From NCBI GenBank assembly GCA_020746105.1, contig CM036626.1, positions 14,836,001-14,900,000 of the forward strand: DNA of 64,000 nt. Direction: 5' to 3'. Position 1 is the first letter of the stretch; every line of letters starts with the position of its first letter. Positions 22,673 to 34,255 of this stretch are shown here, in pieces. The DNA is from Trogon surrucura (lineage: Eukaryota > Chordata > Aves > Trogoniformes > Trogonidae). The position numbers were made by a program, and so were the translations under genes. The notes under the pieces were generated by a model. That model saw only the letters and a program-made list of their open reading frames with translations. It was not told the DNA's origin and made no database searches.

Positions 22673-23435
22673 GTAAGCTTTACTTCATCTTATTAAGTAA
22701 GTTATACTCACTATCATTCCAGGGGATATTACGTTATTTTGTCAGTCTGTCATTTGAAATAATCATAAACACACTGACGTGATTTTAGTCTTTACGTTTT
22801 TTACTGAATTAGTGAAAACTTTTCAGGTTTGTACAACAACCAATGCAAAATCAGTTGTAGAAATATATGAAGAACCTTATAATGACCTCAAAGTTTTAAT
22901 GGTTATGATAAAAATTGCAGACACACAGAACAGGGACATTTTTTTTAATTGAAGTAGTACAGTGGTATCCTCGTTCACGACTGGTCCCCAAATGACAAGA
23001 AGATGCAAACAGTAACAGAAAAGGCCCAGCTTGGGATCCAGTGAATCCCAGTTTGTCCAGGCTCCGTTCCTTCAGGCTCTTTATCTATAGTAAGTAATTC
23101 TCCATGGCTGCCAACTCTTTGGCACTCAGCTAAAAATATTTGTAAACTCATTTTTGTATAGGAGGAGCAGACTTTTCCTCTGTTCCCTTTCTCCTCCAAA
23201 TACTAGCCAACTACCATTTTTATTATGGATATGACATGAAAATAAACGAGCTTTTTGAATTAAGCATCACATTTATCAAATGGTTTCCAGCTATGTTCTG
23301 TTCTTTTTTTTGAGCTGTTAAGTAGAAAACACCTTCTGTATTTCTGAGTTTACTGATATATTTTTTCAAATTAATTATAATATTTTTTACTGGAAGTAAC
23401 TTGAATTCTCATGTTCATTGAATTCTCATTCCCCC

Positions 23436-23456
23436 TTTTTTTTTTTTTTTTTTTTT
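23436..23456. repeat. Poly(T) run of 21
   Basis: An uninterrupted run of 21 T directly follows five C. No adjacent SINE or LINE body is recognisable on either side, so it is listed as a homopolymer and not as a retrotransposon tail. Confidence 0.95.
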
Positions 23457-26400
23457 CCTCCTGCCTTTACCTGCCAGAGAATGTCTGTGCTACTCAGTGA
23501 CCTCTGCCTCTGAGACCAGAAGTTAATAAACAGATTTCCCTAGCTGATGGGATTAGAGCTGTCAGAGGAGTGGTCAAGGCTTTAAGGGACACAGTCTTTT
23601 AATCTTCCCTAGTTCACTTAAATTCAGTCAGCCCTTGAAAATCTGCCTTATTAAACTGTCAAGGTAATCAATAGACGCATTCAGTTAAGCTGCTTCCTGG
23701 TATTTCTGGGAGTCCAGTCGCATTCATAAATGTACTGCTGCTTCCTGAATACAAGTGTTTAATCCCTACATATTCATTGGCTTTTTGATAAGCACACTTG
23801 CCTGTGGGAGTCGTTTGGCTTGCAGGGTCTCCAGCAGCCCATGGCAAAGGTTTATGTGCATCGTTGCAGATCGCGACCAAGGACAAGCTCAACTGCATAT
23901 TGCATTTAATTACTCATCACTCTGGAATAAGAGTTAATGCAAGAGCAAAAGCTTAACATCTGTCAGGTCTTTTAATGCCAGTGTTTCTAGATTTCCAGTT
24001 TTTCTATATTTCCAGTGTTTCTGTATTTTCTAGTTTGTTTTATACACTTTTCCCTCATTCTAGCGACCTTTCCATGTAATGCAGGCCCAGCCCTAACCCG
24101 CGACAGAAGGAGGTTTTCTCTGTGTCACCACCGTACAACATAGTGGTATTTGGAGTGGTTCTACTGTTTTCCTGGGGGTTGCTGGAGGTTTGGAAAGGCT
24201 CTTGCACTGACTCTGCCCATTTAATTAGTCTGGGAGCCCCAGAAAGACAGTTGATGGCTCTATTAATGATTTCACTTTCTTATATTCTCAGTTTTAAAAT
24301 ATTGGGCCAATATTTTGTGTTCTGAGGTATGATTAAAATGTCTTTCATTTTAGAGTCCGTCTAACAGTAATCTGCTGCAAGCTTTGTTGCTGTTTTCTAA
24401 AGCAGGGGTTATAATTTTTCTTTATACAATTGCTGCATAAGGCCCCAAGCTTGGCGTTGCTTAGCTGAAATATTCTTTGCAACAAATACAAGAAACCATT
24501 GTAATCTCAAGTGCTTACAGTTAAATTTTACTGATGCAAATTGTTTGTATGAATTAGGCAATTCTGACAATATTATTGTCAGTCTGATTTTTTAAACACG
24601 TTTTATCAAGGCTAGCACAAAAAGCCAAATAAACTGAGCTATAACTCTTTTGAATTTGATGGCAAAATTCATTTTATGCTGTCCTATCTTTATTTGGTAA
24701 TTTTGAGAGGGATAAAATGATGATTAAAACAGAGTATTGAAAGTTCTGTACACAAAATACTTTGTGAAAAGGAATTACAAATCTAGTGTCAAAAAATTGT
24801 CTGCAGAGTCAGATAAAATTGTTTGGTGCTTCCTTTTGTTTTTAATTTATATTCACGAGAAAAAAATAAGATGAAATAACAATTGGAGAGATTGGTTACA
24901 GCTATCAGTGCAACTACTTTTAAAAACGAAAATAGTTTTACAGTTTATACTTCCGAAATTACTGCAGTGCATGTTTTTCTTTGTACTATATTTGCAAAGA
25001 ATTCTATCCTGTATGAAGAACTGCTGCAAGTGTAAATGGATTGCGTGTTCGTTATAAATCAAGGGTCAGTAATACATCCAGGCTCTTAAATACACAGTTA
25101 ATCTTTCATTATCTGCAATATGTCCACTGTAGATGGTGTTTTTTCTGGGCAGTTTTATCAGTTTACATGCTTCTAATATGGCATAAAAATACTGAACTTT
25201 CTTTGTCAAGTCCCCCAGTTTATTTCCAGCTACCCGTGGTACTCTAAATTGAACCTGGCATTATTGTTCGCCTTTTGATGTATGGCTTCTCTGATTAATG
25301 TGGTTTGGGGATTGCAAGTGCTTTGAATCATTTGTCATCTTTTATCTGCTGTAATGTGATTTTTATTAGAATTCTCTTGAAGAATGCAATTTATATAGCT
25401 GAATAGAGCAGGAAATAAAAATTGGAGAGTGCAGGAAGTAGTTCCTGTATTTACTAATATGACCCCTGTTGTATGCCTGCCTTGTATGTCACAAATGCTT
25501 CTTGTGGCAAGATTATTTTTTTTAATTGACCTTTTTAAAAATACGTTGTATAAATAAGAATTGTGTAACTTTTGCAGAGATGGGACTTTTGATTGCAGGT
25601 GTTCATAATTAGATTAATTTACAAAGTAGATCAAACCAATGAAGGAGGCATGGAAAACCGACTGAGAGCTTATCAAATTAGCTAAGTAGAGCAATTAATC
25701 AGGCAGGCCATAACTGTTTGGTTTCTTTTTTTAATCATCATCGTGAACAGCGTGCAGTGTTTTTTAGCCTCCATTAAAGAAGGCGTTTAATGCAAAGCAG
25801 CATTTGGTGAGACAGTTTTCTTCTTGTCTCCTTGTGACATGCATGTCTGGGAGAGTGTCAGCGATGGTAAGGAGCAGTACCACAAACGCTGTACCCCTTT
25901 CAGAAATCTACTGACATTCCCAGAGGCAGCTTTTTCTCCCCATAAAATAAAAGCTAATGAGAATTTTTATTTTTTTTTAATATGAATGCCCTGCCCTTGT
26001 GTACTCACTTAGGTCCACTCAGTGAGATACTCGTATCTGTCTGCTCTGAGCGTGCCCCAGCTCAATGCCAGCTCAGTCAAGTATTTTCTTGGCTGTTAAT
26101 ACCGACGACACAGGGGTGAACAGGTTAATACCGAAGCACAGCTGACAGATTCAAGTGCGAGACACAGAATTGTGAATGTTTCCTTCAGCATCAGCACTGA
26201 TGCCAATGAGACCTTCCTTAGGATACTTTTAAATGCTGAACTGCCTCTTGTGTAGAGCTTAACTTTGAACCGATGATCACTGCTTGCGCCATCAGCTCAA
26301 CTCTGATATTAGAGTTAACTTGTACACTGTGAGCATTCTTTTAAAAAGACATGGTGAACACCCTGGCACCTTAACTCGCGGTGTTTATATTTGCAAATTT

Positions 26401-26940
26401 TATCACACTTAAAATACTACCCTTCTCCCTGCTGTTAAACTGGTTGCTCCTCTTTAGAAGTCCTCAGCCATTTTATTTTGAATATCCAGAAGTGCAAGTC
26501 TTAATCCAGGTTATCAGCTTGGGTCAAGCTTTTGAAATATTTTTTTAAAATTGAGAGTGATATTTTCATGCCATTAACACTGCATATTTAAAAAATAAAA
26601 TGTCCTGTGCGTAAGAGTTCTTCTAAAACCTATATAATCCTTGCACAGCTAAAGATAAAGAGGAGGTATTTGGGTAATTATTTCAGGAATTTTGTAGATT
26701 TATTGTTGTATTTGCCTTCAAAAGATAAGGAATAGCTCCTAAAGATGATGCCTGACATGTGTAAGCTGCATTTTCTTTTGCATCTCTGCAAAGGTAGTCT
26801 CTCATTTATGTGATGATTTTCTGTCACTTGCCTTGTTTTTTGAATCACCAAAAATGAAATACAACTTCAATTTTAACCAATATGGAAAAGTGCTAAAATA
26901 AGCCTGTAAATAGGAATAATTAACACCCCCACCCCCAATG

Positions 26941-26974
26941 TTTCTTTTTTGTGCTTGTTTCTTTTTTGTGCTTG
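26941..26974. repeat. 17-bp perfect tandem duplication
   Basis: The unit tttcttttttgtgcttg occurs twice back to back (26941-26957 and 26958-26974). It is probably a replication-slippage duplication. Confidence 0.95.
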
Positions 26975-27779
26975 TTTAAATACAGATCTGCTAGGTCTAA
27001 AAGCACTGTGAAAATACTTTAGAAAACATATATGTGCTTTCAAGATGCTTGAATCTGATCAGTTATCTGGATGCTTCTTTTTCTCGGGAAAGCTGGAAGG
27101 CTTTATGAAACATGACCCAAGTTCCTTCAGTAGTAACATGGATCCAAGAACTTTTATATGTTTTTATGTGGTCTCTCTGAACAAACGTAAGATTCCTGGA
27201 TGTGACTGATACATGAATCAATGCAGAAGAAGGAATGCTGGATGATTTGTAAAGCTATAAACATTGCCTCTGAATAGCTTTTGTACATATACAAAATCCT
27301 TAAGTGTAGAACTTGAGGAGGATATTTTGCTTTGTGTAGACTTGAATTAGTTATTTTTTGTAAATCACTCAAACGTAAGCTGAATGTGTATAGTGTATTT
27401 CACTGGTAAAATACAGTGTTTGCAGCAAAATATGTGTTCGTTGTGGTGTTACTGTCAAGATCTAAAACCACTACTAAGAAATTAGTTCAAAAACCATACA
27501 TATTACTGCCGGTTAATTGGAAGCCATAGTTCTGGGTTCGCCATCTTGCGGGTTTTTGTTTTGTTTCACCACTTTCTGAAAAACAAGCAGCATTTCTAAA
27601 GTGTGAGAATGCAGCAGCTTCCCCATCTCTGTAAGACTGTACACGCTGAGAGTCCAAACAGCCCAGCTTGAGTATCTGGTAGAGAAATTATGATGCAAGA
27701 TCAAATGTGTCTGTTTAATGTGTTTGTAATCATTTTACTAGTGGCTACATCAGCGTGCACTTAAGGCTAGTCCAAGGCA

Positions 27780-27990
27780 GTACCAAAACGGAATTGGGCT
27801 GCGCCAGGAGCGGATCAGAGTCAGAGTTAGCTCCCAGCAGGCTGTGGGTGGGGCGGCGAGAGCTGCCCTGCGCTGGGTGAAGCGGAGCTGGGTGGTTGCG
27901 GGCTCAGCTGCACAGGCTGGTGCAGCTTGGAGGTGGGAGTGGGGCTCTGTCAGCTCTGCTCTGACTCCAGTGAGAATACCAGTGTTGTGT
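27780..27990. other. GC/CpG-elevated patch
   Basis: About 200 bases from 'aacggaattgggctgcgcc' onward are clearly richer in G and CpG than the flanks, with about nine CpGs. A plus-strand frame stays open for about 70 codons to 28056, but with high Ala/Trp/Arg content, as expected from base composition alone. A small promoter or an unrecognised GC-rich element is possible. I see no TATA box or clear donor that would settle it. Confidence 0.3.
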
Positions 27991-28640
27991 AGGTGCCGTG
28001 GGCTGTCTCTTAGCTGTGAACTGACCTGTGTGCATGAGACTTATTGGGAGAACAGGTAGCTCTTTTCCACATGGTTAAGTGCTCTGAAATGATGAGACTT
28101 CTCAAATTCTTTCCCCACGGACATCTAAGGTAGCTCAATGACTGCTATTCCGTAGGGCACTGTAGCTTTGTCTTTGATGCAAGAATGAGCCTGGTCATGA
28201 ATTTGAAACTAGTACTTGCCTTTTAATTTTTTTTTCCAATTATATAGTAAAATGTTAAAAATACCAACTTAAAAAAAACACTTGAGAGCTATAGGAATAC
28301 GGGGAGAAATCATATTATGCTATAATAAATATACTTATGCTATTCTTCTAATTTGTGCCTCTGTGTATATTCCACTGGTGGCAACGTTTTCTTGCCATTC
28401 TCAGTGGCAAAGCTGGAAAAGAGGTGGTCCGTTAATGCTAGTCAGGAATTATAATCTTTGTCAGTCTCGTTCCCTATACGGCATATGCCTTTGTCTGCAA
28501 TTTTGTTTAATACTTACAGTATTGTAGGTTTGGGATAACTATTTGTTATTCCATTCTTAAGTATTCCTAAACTTGCTTTCACAATAGCTTATGCATCACA
28601 TAAAGGATGTATTTTGTCTATGATCCTTAATCAAGGTAAT

Positions 28641-28718
28641 TGTTATTTTTTGTTTGTTGGGAGTTTTGGTATTGTTTTGGTAGTTGTGGGTTTTTTTTCC
28701 TCCATGAAGTATGTTATT
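28641..28718. repeat. T/G-rich low-complexity tract
   Basis: About 78 bases of mixed gttttggt, tgtttgttggg and poly(T) units, with almost no C. It is similar to the tracts at 11121, 38254, 47889 and 62081. Confidence 0.7.
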
Positions 28719-29159
28719 TTTCTTTGAGAACCTTAATGTCATGGATAAAAAGCTGTATTTTGTAAAAAGAAAGTGGGATAAAATGGCTTTTTTTAATGGT
28801 CTGAGGTTTATGGCGTAAATACCTCTTCTTTCGTGTTTGTTTTTTTTTAACTTACTGTTTTCTATCAAGTAAGAATATTTTTACATTTGCTTAAACACTG
28901 CATCAATATTTCCAGCAAAATACTTTTTTCCTCAAATTTCCTTTTTAATAAAATACAGCCGCTTTGAACTCTGCAGACCTCACCATCTGTTACTCAATTT
29001 TCACTCCATAAAATTTTGCTGACATCTGTTTAATCAAAAATATTTTTAAAGTCATGGAGAAATTTAGTTCAGACTTGGTATTATACTGTTCCTATATGCC
29101 AAACAGAAAATATGAAAATAACGAACAGGAACTTATGGGAGAGGAAAGCATTAAAATCA

Positions 29160-29350
29160 AGTCCGTTGCTGCGTAGGGCACTGCTGGAATCTGGAGGCGA
29201 TAGTCCTGCCTCGCGGGCTGTGGAGCTCTGCGTTTCCACAGCTTGCTACTGTTGTGCCGAGCCTCCCTGGGGCAACTGGGGCACCTCTCCTCACCTTGGC
29301 TGAAGCTCTTCCACCGTGGCCGGAGTTCTGGAGCAGCTGGTAGGCTTGAG
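29160..29350. other. GC/CpG-elevated patch
   Basis: This is a second local rise in GC, with about eight CpGs (for example around 'cctcgcgggctgtgg'). Overlapping open frames on both strands are a usual by-product of high GC. There are no convincing splice borders. Function is unknown. Confidence 0.3.
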
Positions 29351-32117
29351 TTTCAAAGGCTTGAGCACCAAGGTTCTCCAGCTTTAAGAGCCTGTCTTGG
29401 TTCCTTGCCCTGCTGTCCCCAGCTTCATACTTTCTGCCTTTATTCACATTACCCGAGTGAGGTAACTCACCCCCATGAGCTTCTTTACGCCGTTGAAACT
29501 CAGCTCTCCAGCAGAGCGAGGACTCCTGTAAGACATTAATGAAGTAATAAAAGTAGGAGAGACAGATGCTCGTATTTGATTCATCTCCCTTTGGTTTTCC
29601 CGTGCCCTCTAGGGTGATACGCTCTCTGCTTTCATTGTTTTTCTGTCAAATGCGTGTCATGCTGAAGTTTGTGGATGCTATCATAGTCACTATAATAGAT
29701 GTAGTGATAATTATTAGTAAGACCTTATTTATAGTGTGGGTTTTTTTAAAGGAAATGAAGCATATGCAATTTCTGTCTATCTGTCAATCTGTTTCTTTGG
29801 TCATCTGTCAGACTTGATTAGGAAATTTCCATCAGTATTGTGATCTGACAGACCCTTTCCATCTCCCATATGGCATAAACAATTGAACATCATTTTAAAG
29901 CAGTGATTTATAACACAAAATAATAGTTATTTTTTCATTGTGGCTGTTGGTTATCATCATCATTTGTATCAATTAAGTTGGTTTCTGAAGGCATGATGTG
30001 TTGTACCGCATAGTCTTGATTTTGGAAAAGTGTCAAGCTGTTGTGGCTTTTCTGTTGCTGTTGACATTGGTATATAGGTGAACTTTCTCTTGCAGAATGA
30101 TTTCGCTGTTTAATGCTGATTTATATTGTTCTGCATGCAAACTGAATTGCTATTGACAACTAATAACTTTAGAGTATTGCTTTTTAATTTCATCTTCAGC
30201 AGAATGTGCTGATTATCTTGAATTCTGTGATGAAGAACAATGCTTTTTAAACTTGTCATCCAAATCCCATTATCTGCATGTGTAATATTTACGTATGTAT
30301 TATTAAACTGAAATCATTCTATCATACCTTAAAATAATATTTTGTTCTCTTTCCTGAAGAATAAAGTCAGGGTTTGTTTTTTTTTTTAAAGGATTAGGTA
30401 GACATGATCAATTGAAATGAAAGATGACTATAATTTTAAAATGCTTAGAGCCCTTCCCTAATTCTTCATCCTCAAAGACACTATTTATCTACCTTTAAGT
30501 TTTCTTTATTCAGAGAGATTTATTAAGGTATGGTTGAAAGAAAAATGTTTGGGAGGATTCTTTGGTTTGTTTAAAATCTTCAGTTTGTTTGGAAGAAATA
30601 CTTTTCAGCTGGTCTTTCAAAATCCTTCAGAACAAAGTAGAAGAAAAGCTGAAATGACAATGTTTATTTCTTCGGGTTTTCTAATGGTAGATTACAAGGG
30701 GGGAGTTTGTTTTCTGGACACTTTGCAGATTGTTTATGGCAGTGATCATGCTGTCTAAGTTTAAACTCAAATTATAGCCAGAAAAGTTTTTGGCTAGATG
30801 TTGAAAACTGAATATGCTGAGGTTTTTTTGTGGCAGAGAAAATTAGTTTACCATCATATTGCCTTATAATGAGATCAGTAAACCAAAGAAAAACAGTGTA
30901 TCTTTTAGCTTGAACAATGTGTACTGCACATTCAAAGTATATGAAGTGAAAAAAATTGCAATTGATTTCCTTTCCTTGCATTGATGTGAAGGTTTGCTGC
31001 AATTGAAAATGCTAATACTGCAACGAAGAGCTGCTTTTTAGCCTCTACGGGTTAGAAAGAAGAGTGTTGTATCACCTGTCAGTCCCATCCAGGTAGTGCT
31101 ACAGGTCATAGAGAAAAATTCTTGTGATTTTTTTTTCTTCCTTGGCTCTATCTTTTGCTGACATTTAGAACAAAACAAATTAAACTGAAACAACCCAGGA
31201 AAACCTGCTGGGTATAAGGCATAAACACAGGCTTCTATTTGATGAAGAATTCAGAGAAGAACATGTAGCAGTGTCTCACTCGTTGCTCCGGCGCAGGCAA
31301 TTGGGAGGATCCCAAAATGTTTCTCCAGTGACGAAATGGGTCGGCACAGGAGGAAGTTTCTTGAGGTGTAGCTGATCACTCCTCGGCAGCTTGCTGCTGC
31401 TGCCAGAATCACCGAGGGAGAGCTGGGAGTGTGCTGCATTGCAGGTGGATGTGCACTGATGAGGAATTCTCTTCTAACTCTCATTTCACCCTAATTCTAG
31501 TTCTCGTTCTACCCCACTTCTGGTTTTGGTTCTATTCTGTTTAAGACCACAAGATCTTGGACACAGATGTACCAGACTAGTAACCTTACATCTGGTGCAG
31601 CAGAAAATGGAGTAAGGATCATAATAAAAAGAAGCAGATTGGGGGGGGGGGCATGTTTGTGGGTTTTGTTTGTTTGCCACACATTGCACAGATGGTTCTT
31701 TAATACAGCTGTGCCCAAAGGTGGCAGTTTGTGGCTGTCTTGACTAGGCTCTTGAACTGGTTTCTTTGAACAAACTAGTGGCAATACACTGTCAAAATTG
31801 TTAACTAACAGAAAGCCACTTTCTTCCCTCACCCGAAGCTTAAACACAAAGCCGGTATCTTAGTTTCCACGTTCCATGGCTTTGTCAAGTCCTAGAAGTT
31901 AGTGTCTTCGGGAGCAGTGTGTCCTGTTGTTTTCCAGTCTGTCTCCTGATTTCCAGAGGAGCTCTTTGATAGGTCCTTTTCAGAAAGTTATCAAGCTTTT
32001 AGCCAGTAGCCATGTCATGTTTTATGCATTGTTTGAAATTTTTCTAAGGTCATTTTTGTATTCACATTCACATTTATAACCCAGTTCTTTTTATTACAAT
32101 TCTTTTCCTGATTTCAG

Positions 32118-32149
32118 CTGCTCCTCCAGGGCACTGCCATAGTCTCTCT
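32118..32149 (+). CDS. Possible small alternative exon
   Basis: A very good acceptor (cttttcctgatttcag) is followed 32 nt later by 'gtaagc' and 40 nt later by 'cag|gtgagc'. With the first donor, one frame is open (APPGHCHSLS) and ends in phase 0, so it can join the exon at 32465. It would then need the alternative frame of the exon at 22621 upstream. The splice signals are as good as those of the accepted exons, but the encoded peptide looks less protein-like. It may be an alternative exon or a decoy. Confidence 0.22.
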
Positions 32150-32464
32150 GTAAGCAGGTGAGCGAAAAAAATCCCACATTGAAACCGAAAGCAACCTCTT
32201 TGCTCTTGTGACCGCTCCTACACAGTTCAGCTGTGAATGCTGGTGGCTGAGGGATTCACAGTTAAGTTTACACCCACCTGCAGTTGATGTTTCTGCATTT
32301 CTGTTCCCCGGATTCTCTGTTTGTTTATTGTTAGAGGTATGTGCTCAAGTGTTAGTGGGGTGAGCTACATCGGGTGGCTGAACCATATGCTGATACAATC
32401 TCCTTGTGAAATAAATCAAACGTAACTCTCTCTTGTGATAGACTGTAACTTTTGAGTATTACAG

Positions 32465-32633
32465 GTTTTGGAGAATACACTGCTTTATCTGCATGAAGAA
32501 AATGCCCTAGAAGTAGAATTTAGTAATGGCTTACCTTTTCAGTTAGCCGTTTCACCTAAAAATGGCACGTGGAGTCTAGATGGTATTCGCTTTGTTGGTG
32601 GGTTGGTGCCTGAAGAATCAACTGAAAGACTAG
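32465..32633 (+). CDS. Penultimate coding exon of an unrecognised protein
   Basis: The acceptor is 'cttttgagtattacag' and the donor follows 'gactag' as 'gtagta'. The 169-nt exon starts in phase 0 and encodes 56 residues, ending in phase 1. The peptide is clearly protein-like. It includes the run ENALEVEFSNGLPFQLAVSP followed by GTWSLDGIRFVGG and then a charged EESTERL end. The pattern of short hydrophobic strands separated by turns (NG, SPKNG, DG) suggests a beta-rich domain. The last base joins GA of the next exon to make Gly, and the frame continues to a stop there. A second, stronger-looking donor at 32656 (agagg|gtaagg) would end in phase 2 and put the next exon out of frame, so 32633 is preferred. 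I do not recognise the family. Confidence 0.62.
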
Positions 32634-32960
32634 GTAGTAAAAATGTGGAGAGAGGGTAAGGAAGATGAATTAAAGAAACTACCTTATTTCGCCTTATGTT
32701 GGTCTTCTTATAAAGAAGAGATGTTTGCAGAACATTCTCTGTTTTTTGTTTAGTTTCGCACCCCAACTTTGGCCACATCTTTTTTTTTGTCAGATTTGAA
32801 AGAAAACAATTCATAGTTTCAAATATAAAAAATATTTTCTGATGAGTTAAGTTTTACTGAAAAATATTTCCAATTTTTGTGTTTCATGGCCAAATTTAAA
32901 ACTTTGTCTTAAAAGCGAAGTTTAAAATATATGCAAAAATATTAAGTGTCCTTTTTCTTT

Positions 32961-32992
32961 GTAAAGTTAATAGAAGGTAAAGTTAATGGAAG
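32961..32992. repeat. 16-bp imperfect tandem duplication in the last intron
   Basis: The units gtaaagttaatagaag and gtaaagttaatggaag are adjacent and differ at one base. It is a minor slippage duplication within the intron between the last two exons. Confidence 0.9.
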
Positions 32993-33505
32993 GTATTCAC
33001 TTTACACTTAGGTGTGGAAGAGAATGGGAATAGTTTTATTTTTTTCTATAAGTAGTAACTTCATGGGATTATAATGTCATATTTCTTGATAATACATAAG
33101 TGCTTTTACTCCTACATGTACTTTCACAAAATGTAAATTTAGTGAGTCACACTGAAAGTACAAAGGCACTGGGAGTTTGAAAGATTATTTTCCTTTATGC
33201 AGCAGAAACCATTATTTGGTATAAAGTCCCAAAAACTTTTAAATCATCAAAGTTACAAAAGAATTGCAATAATTATAGTAAATACTGTGAATAGCTACTC
33301 AGTTCATATCTAAATTTAGTGTTTGGAAAGAATTAATAGACACTTTTGTTTTACATTTGTAGAATAATTTTAATTAGAAGCAATTAAATAAAATTACATT
33401 ACTCCCAAGTAAATTGCTGCTTTCCAAATTTTTAAAATCTACATATATTCCATTTGTATGCGAAAGCTTACTATAATTAAAGTTTGACTTGTTTATGTTC
33501 TATAG

Positions 33506-33591
33506 GAAGAGCTAGAAGGCAGTTTAAGGAACCGGTCCGTGTGGATGGGTTTTACCAGATTGCCGACTTCTCAGCCTTGTCTTACTTGTAG
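33506..33591 (+). CDS. Terminal coding exon of the same unrecognised gene
   Basis: The acceptor is 'tgtttatgttctatag'. In the phase set by the preceding exon it encodes a short basic stretch (RARRQFKE) and then PVRVDGFYQIADFSALSYL, followed by a TAG stop at 33589-33591. The other two frames stop at once (frame 3) or give a low-quality peptide (frame 1). The frame match across an 872-base intron and the sensible C-terminus make this pair the best-supported coding sequence in the window. An AATAAA 277 bases after the stop supports a real gene end here. Confidence 0.62.
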
Positions 33592-33890
33592 CACTTTTTC
33601 TCCAAAGCATTTGGTACTGCCGCTGCTCAAACCAGGATGCGGAACTAACTAGACCACTGATGAAGCTCTAACATCAGTGTAAGCACATTAGTCTTACAAG
33701 ATGCTGTGTCATGTGAAACCTGCTCTCTGTTCTAAAGAACTCAGGACTACTTAGGCTACCTGGACCCTGGAAATGATCTCCTCCATTTATGTGCTGCAAC
33801 TGATATGAAGGAGTTTTGAGTTGTGAAAGCTGCTGATGTCATCTGGTATAATCATCATCTGTCTATAAATAAAAGAATTTACTGACTAGC
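33592..33890 (+). other. Probable 3' UTR
   Basis: About 300 bases lie between the TAG stop and a cleavage site expected 10-25 bases after the AATAAA at 33868. The composition is less AT-rich than the following intergenic DNA. A longer 3' UTR using the AATAAA at 35198-35203 is possible. Confidence 0.45.
33868..33873 (+). terminator. Polyadenylation signal AATAAA
   Basis: A canonical AATAAA lies 277 bases after the stop codon of the proposed gene. T-rich and GT-bearing sequence follows within about 45 bases (catttagttactgttat). It is the first AATAAA after the stop. Confidence 0.5.
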
Positions 33891-34234
33891 TGAAAACATG
33901 ACATTTAGTTACTGTTATATTTAGGCTACAACAAGTTAAACAGATACTGTATTATAGTTTGACTTTGAAGATGAGAATTAAAATAAGTGAAAACCAGGTA
34001 TGTTAGTTGGCAGTAAATCCGTTAAAGTAATTTTAAGTCAGTAGACAGACAAATATTTAAGTACTGTGAACAATGCAATATTTATCCAATGTAGTGGTGG
34101 CTAGGAATGGGCAAACAAGGCTGTTTACATCGTGTCCTAATTAACATCACTTTTTCCATGACAAGCCATTACTCAAGCAGATACAAGTGTGGATGAGACT
34201 GCTACAGAAATACCAGCGTGGAAGCTTGCTGTGA

Positions 34235-34255
34235 TTTTTTTTTTTTTTTTTTTTT
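34235..34255. repeat. Poly(T) run of 21
   Basis: An uninterrupted run of T. No LINE or SINE body is recognisable next to it. Confidence 0.95.

Larger units (their letters stand above)
22673..32117. other. Large probable intron with conserved-looking AT-rich blocks
   Basis: About 9.4 kb without a recognisable transposon. It includes a T21 run (23436-23456), blocks at about 23460-23940 and 25575-25815 with homeodomain-type AT motifs, and a 17-bp duplication at 26941-26974. GC/CpG-elevated patches lie at about 27780-27990 and 29160-29350, and a T/G tract at 28641-28718. An 11-base G run (31641-31651) is also present. No tRNA or other RNA gene is visible. Confidence 0.4.
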
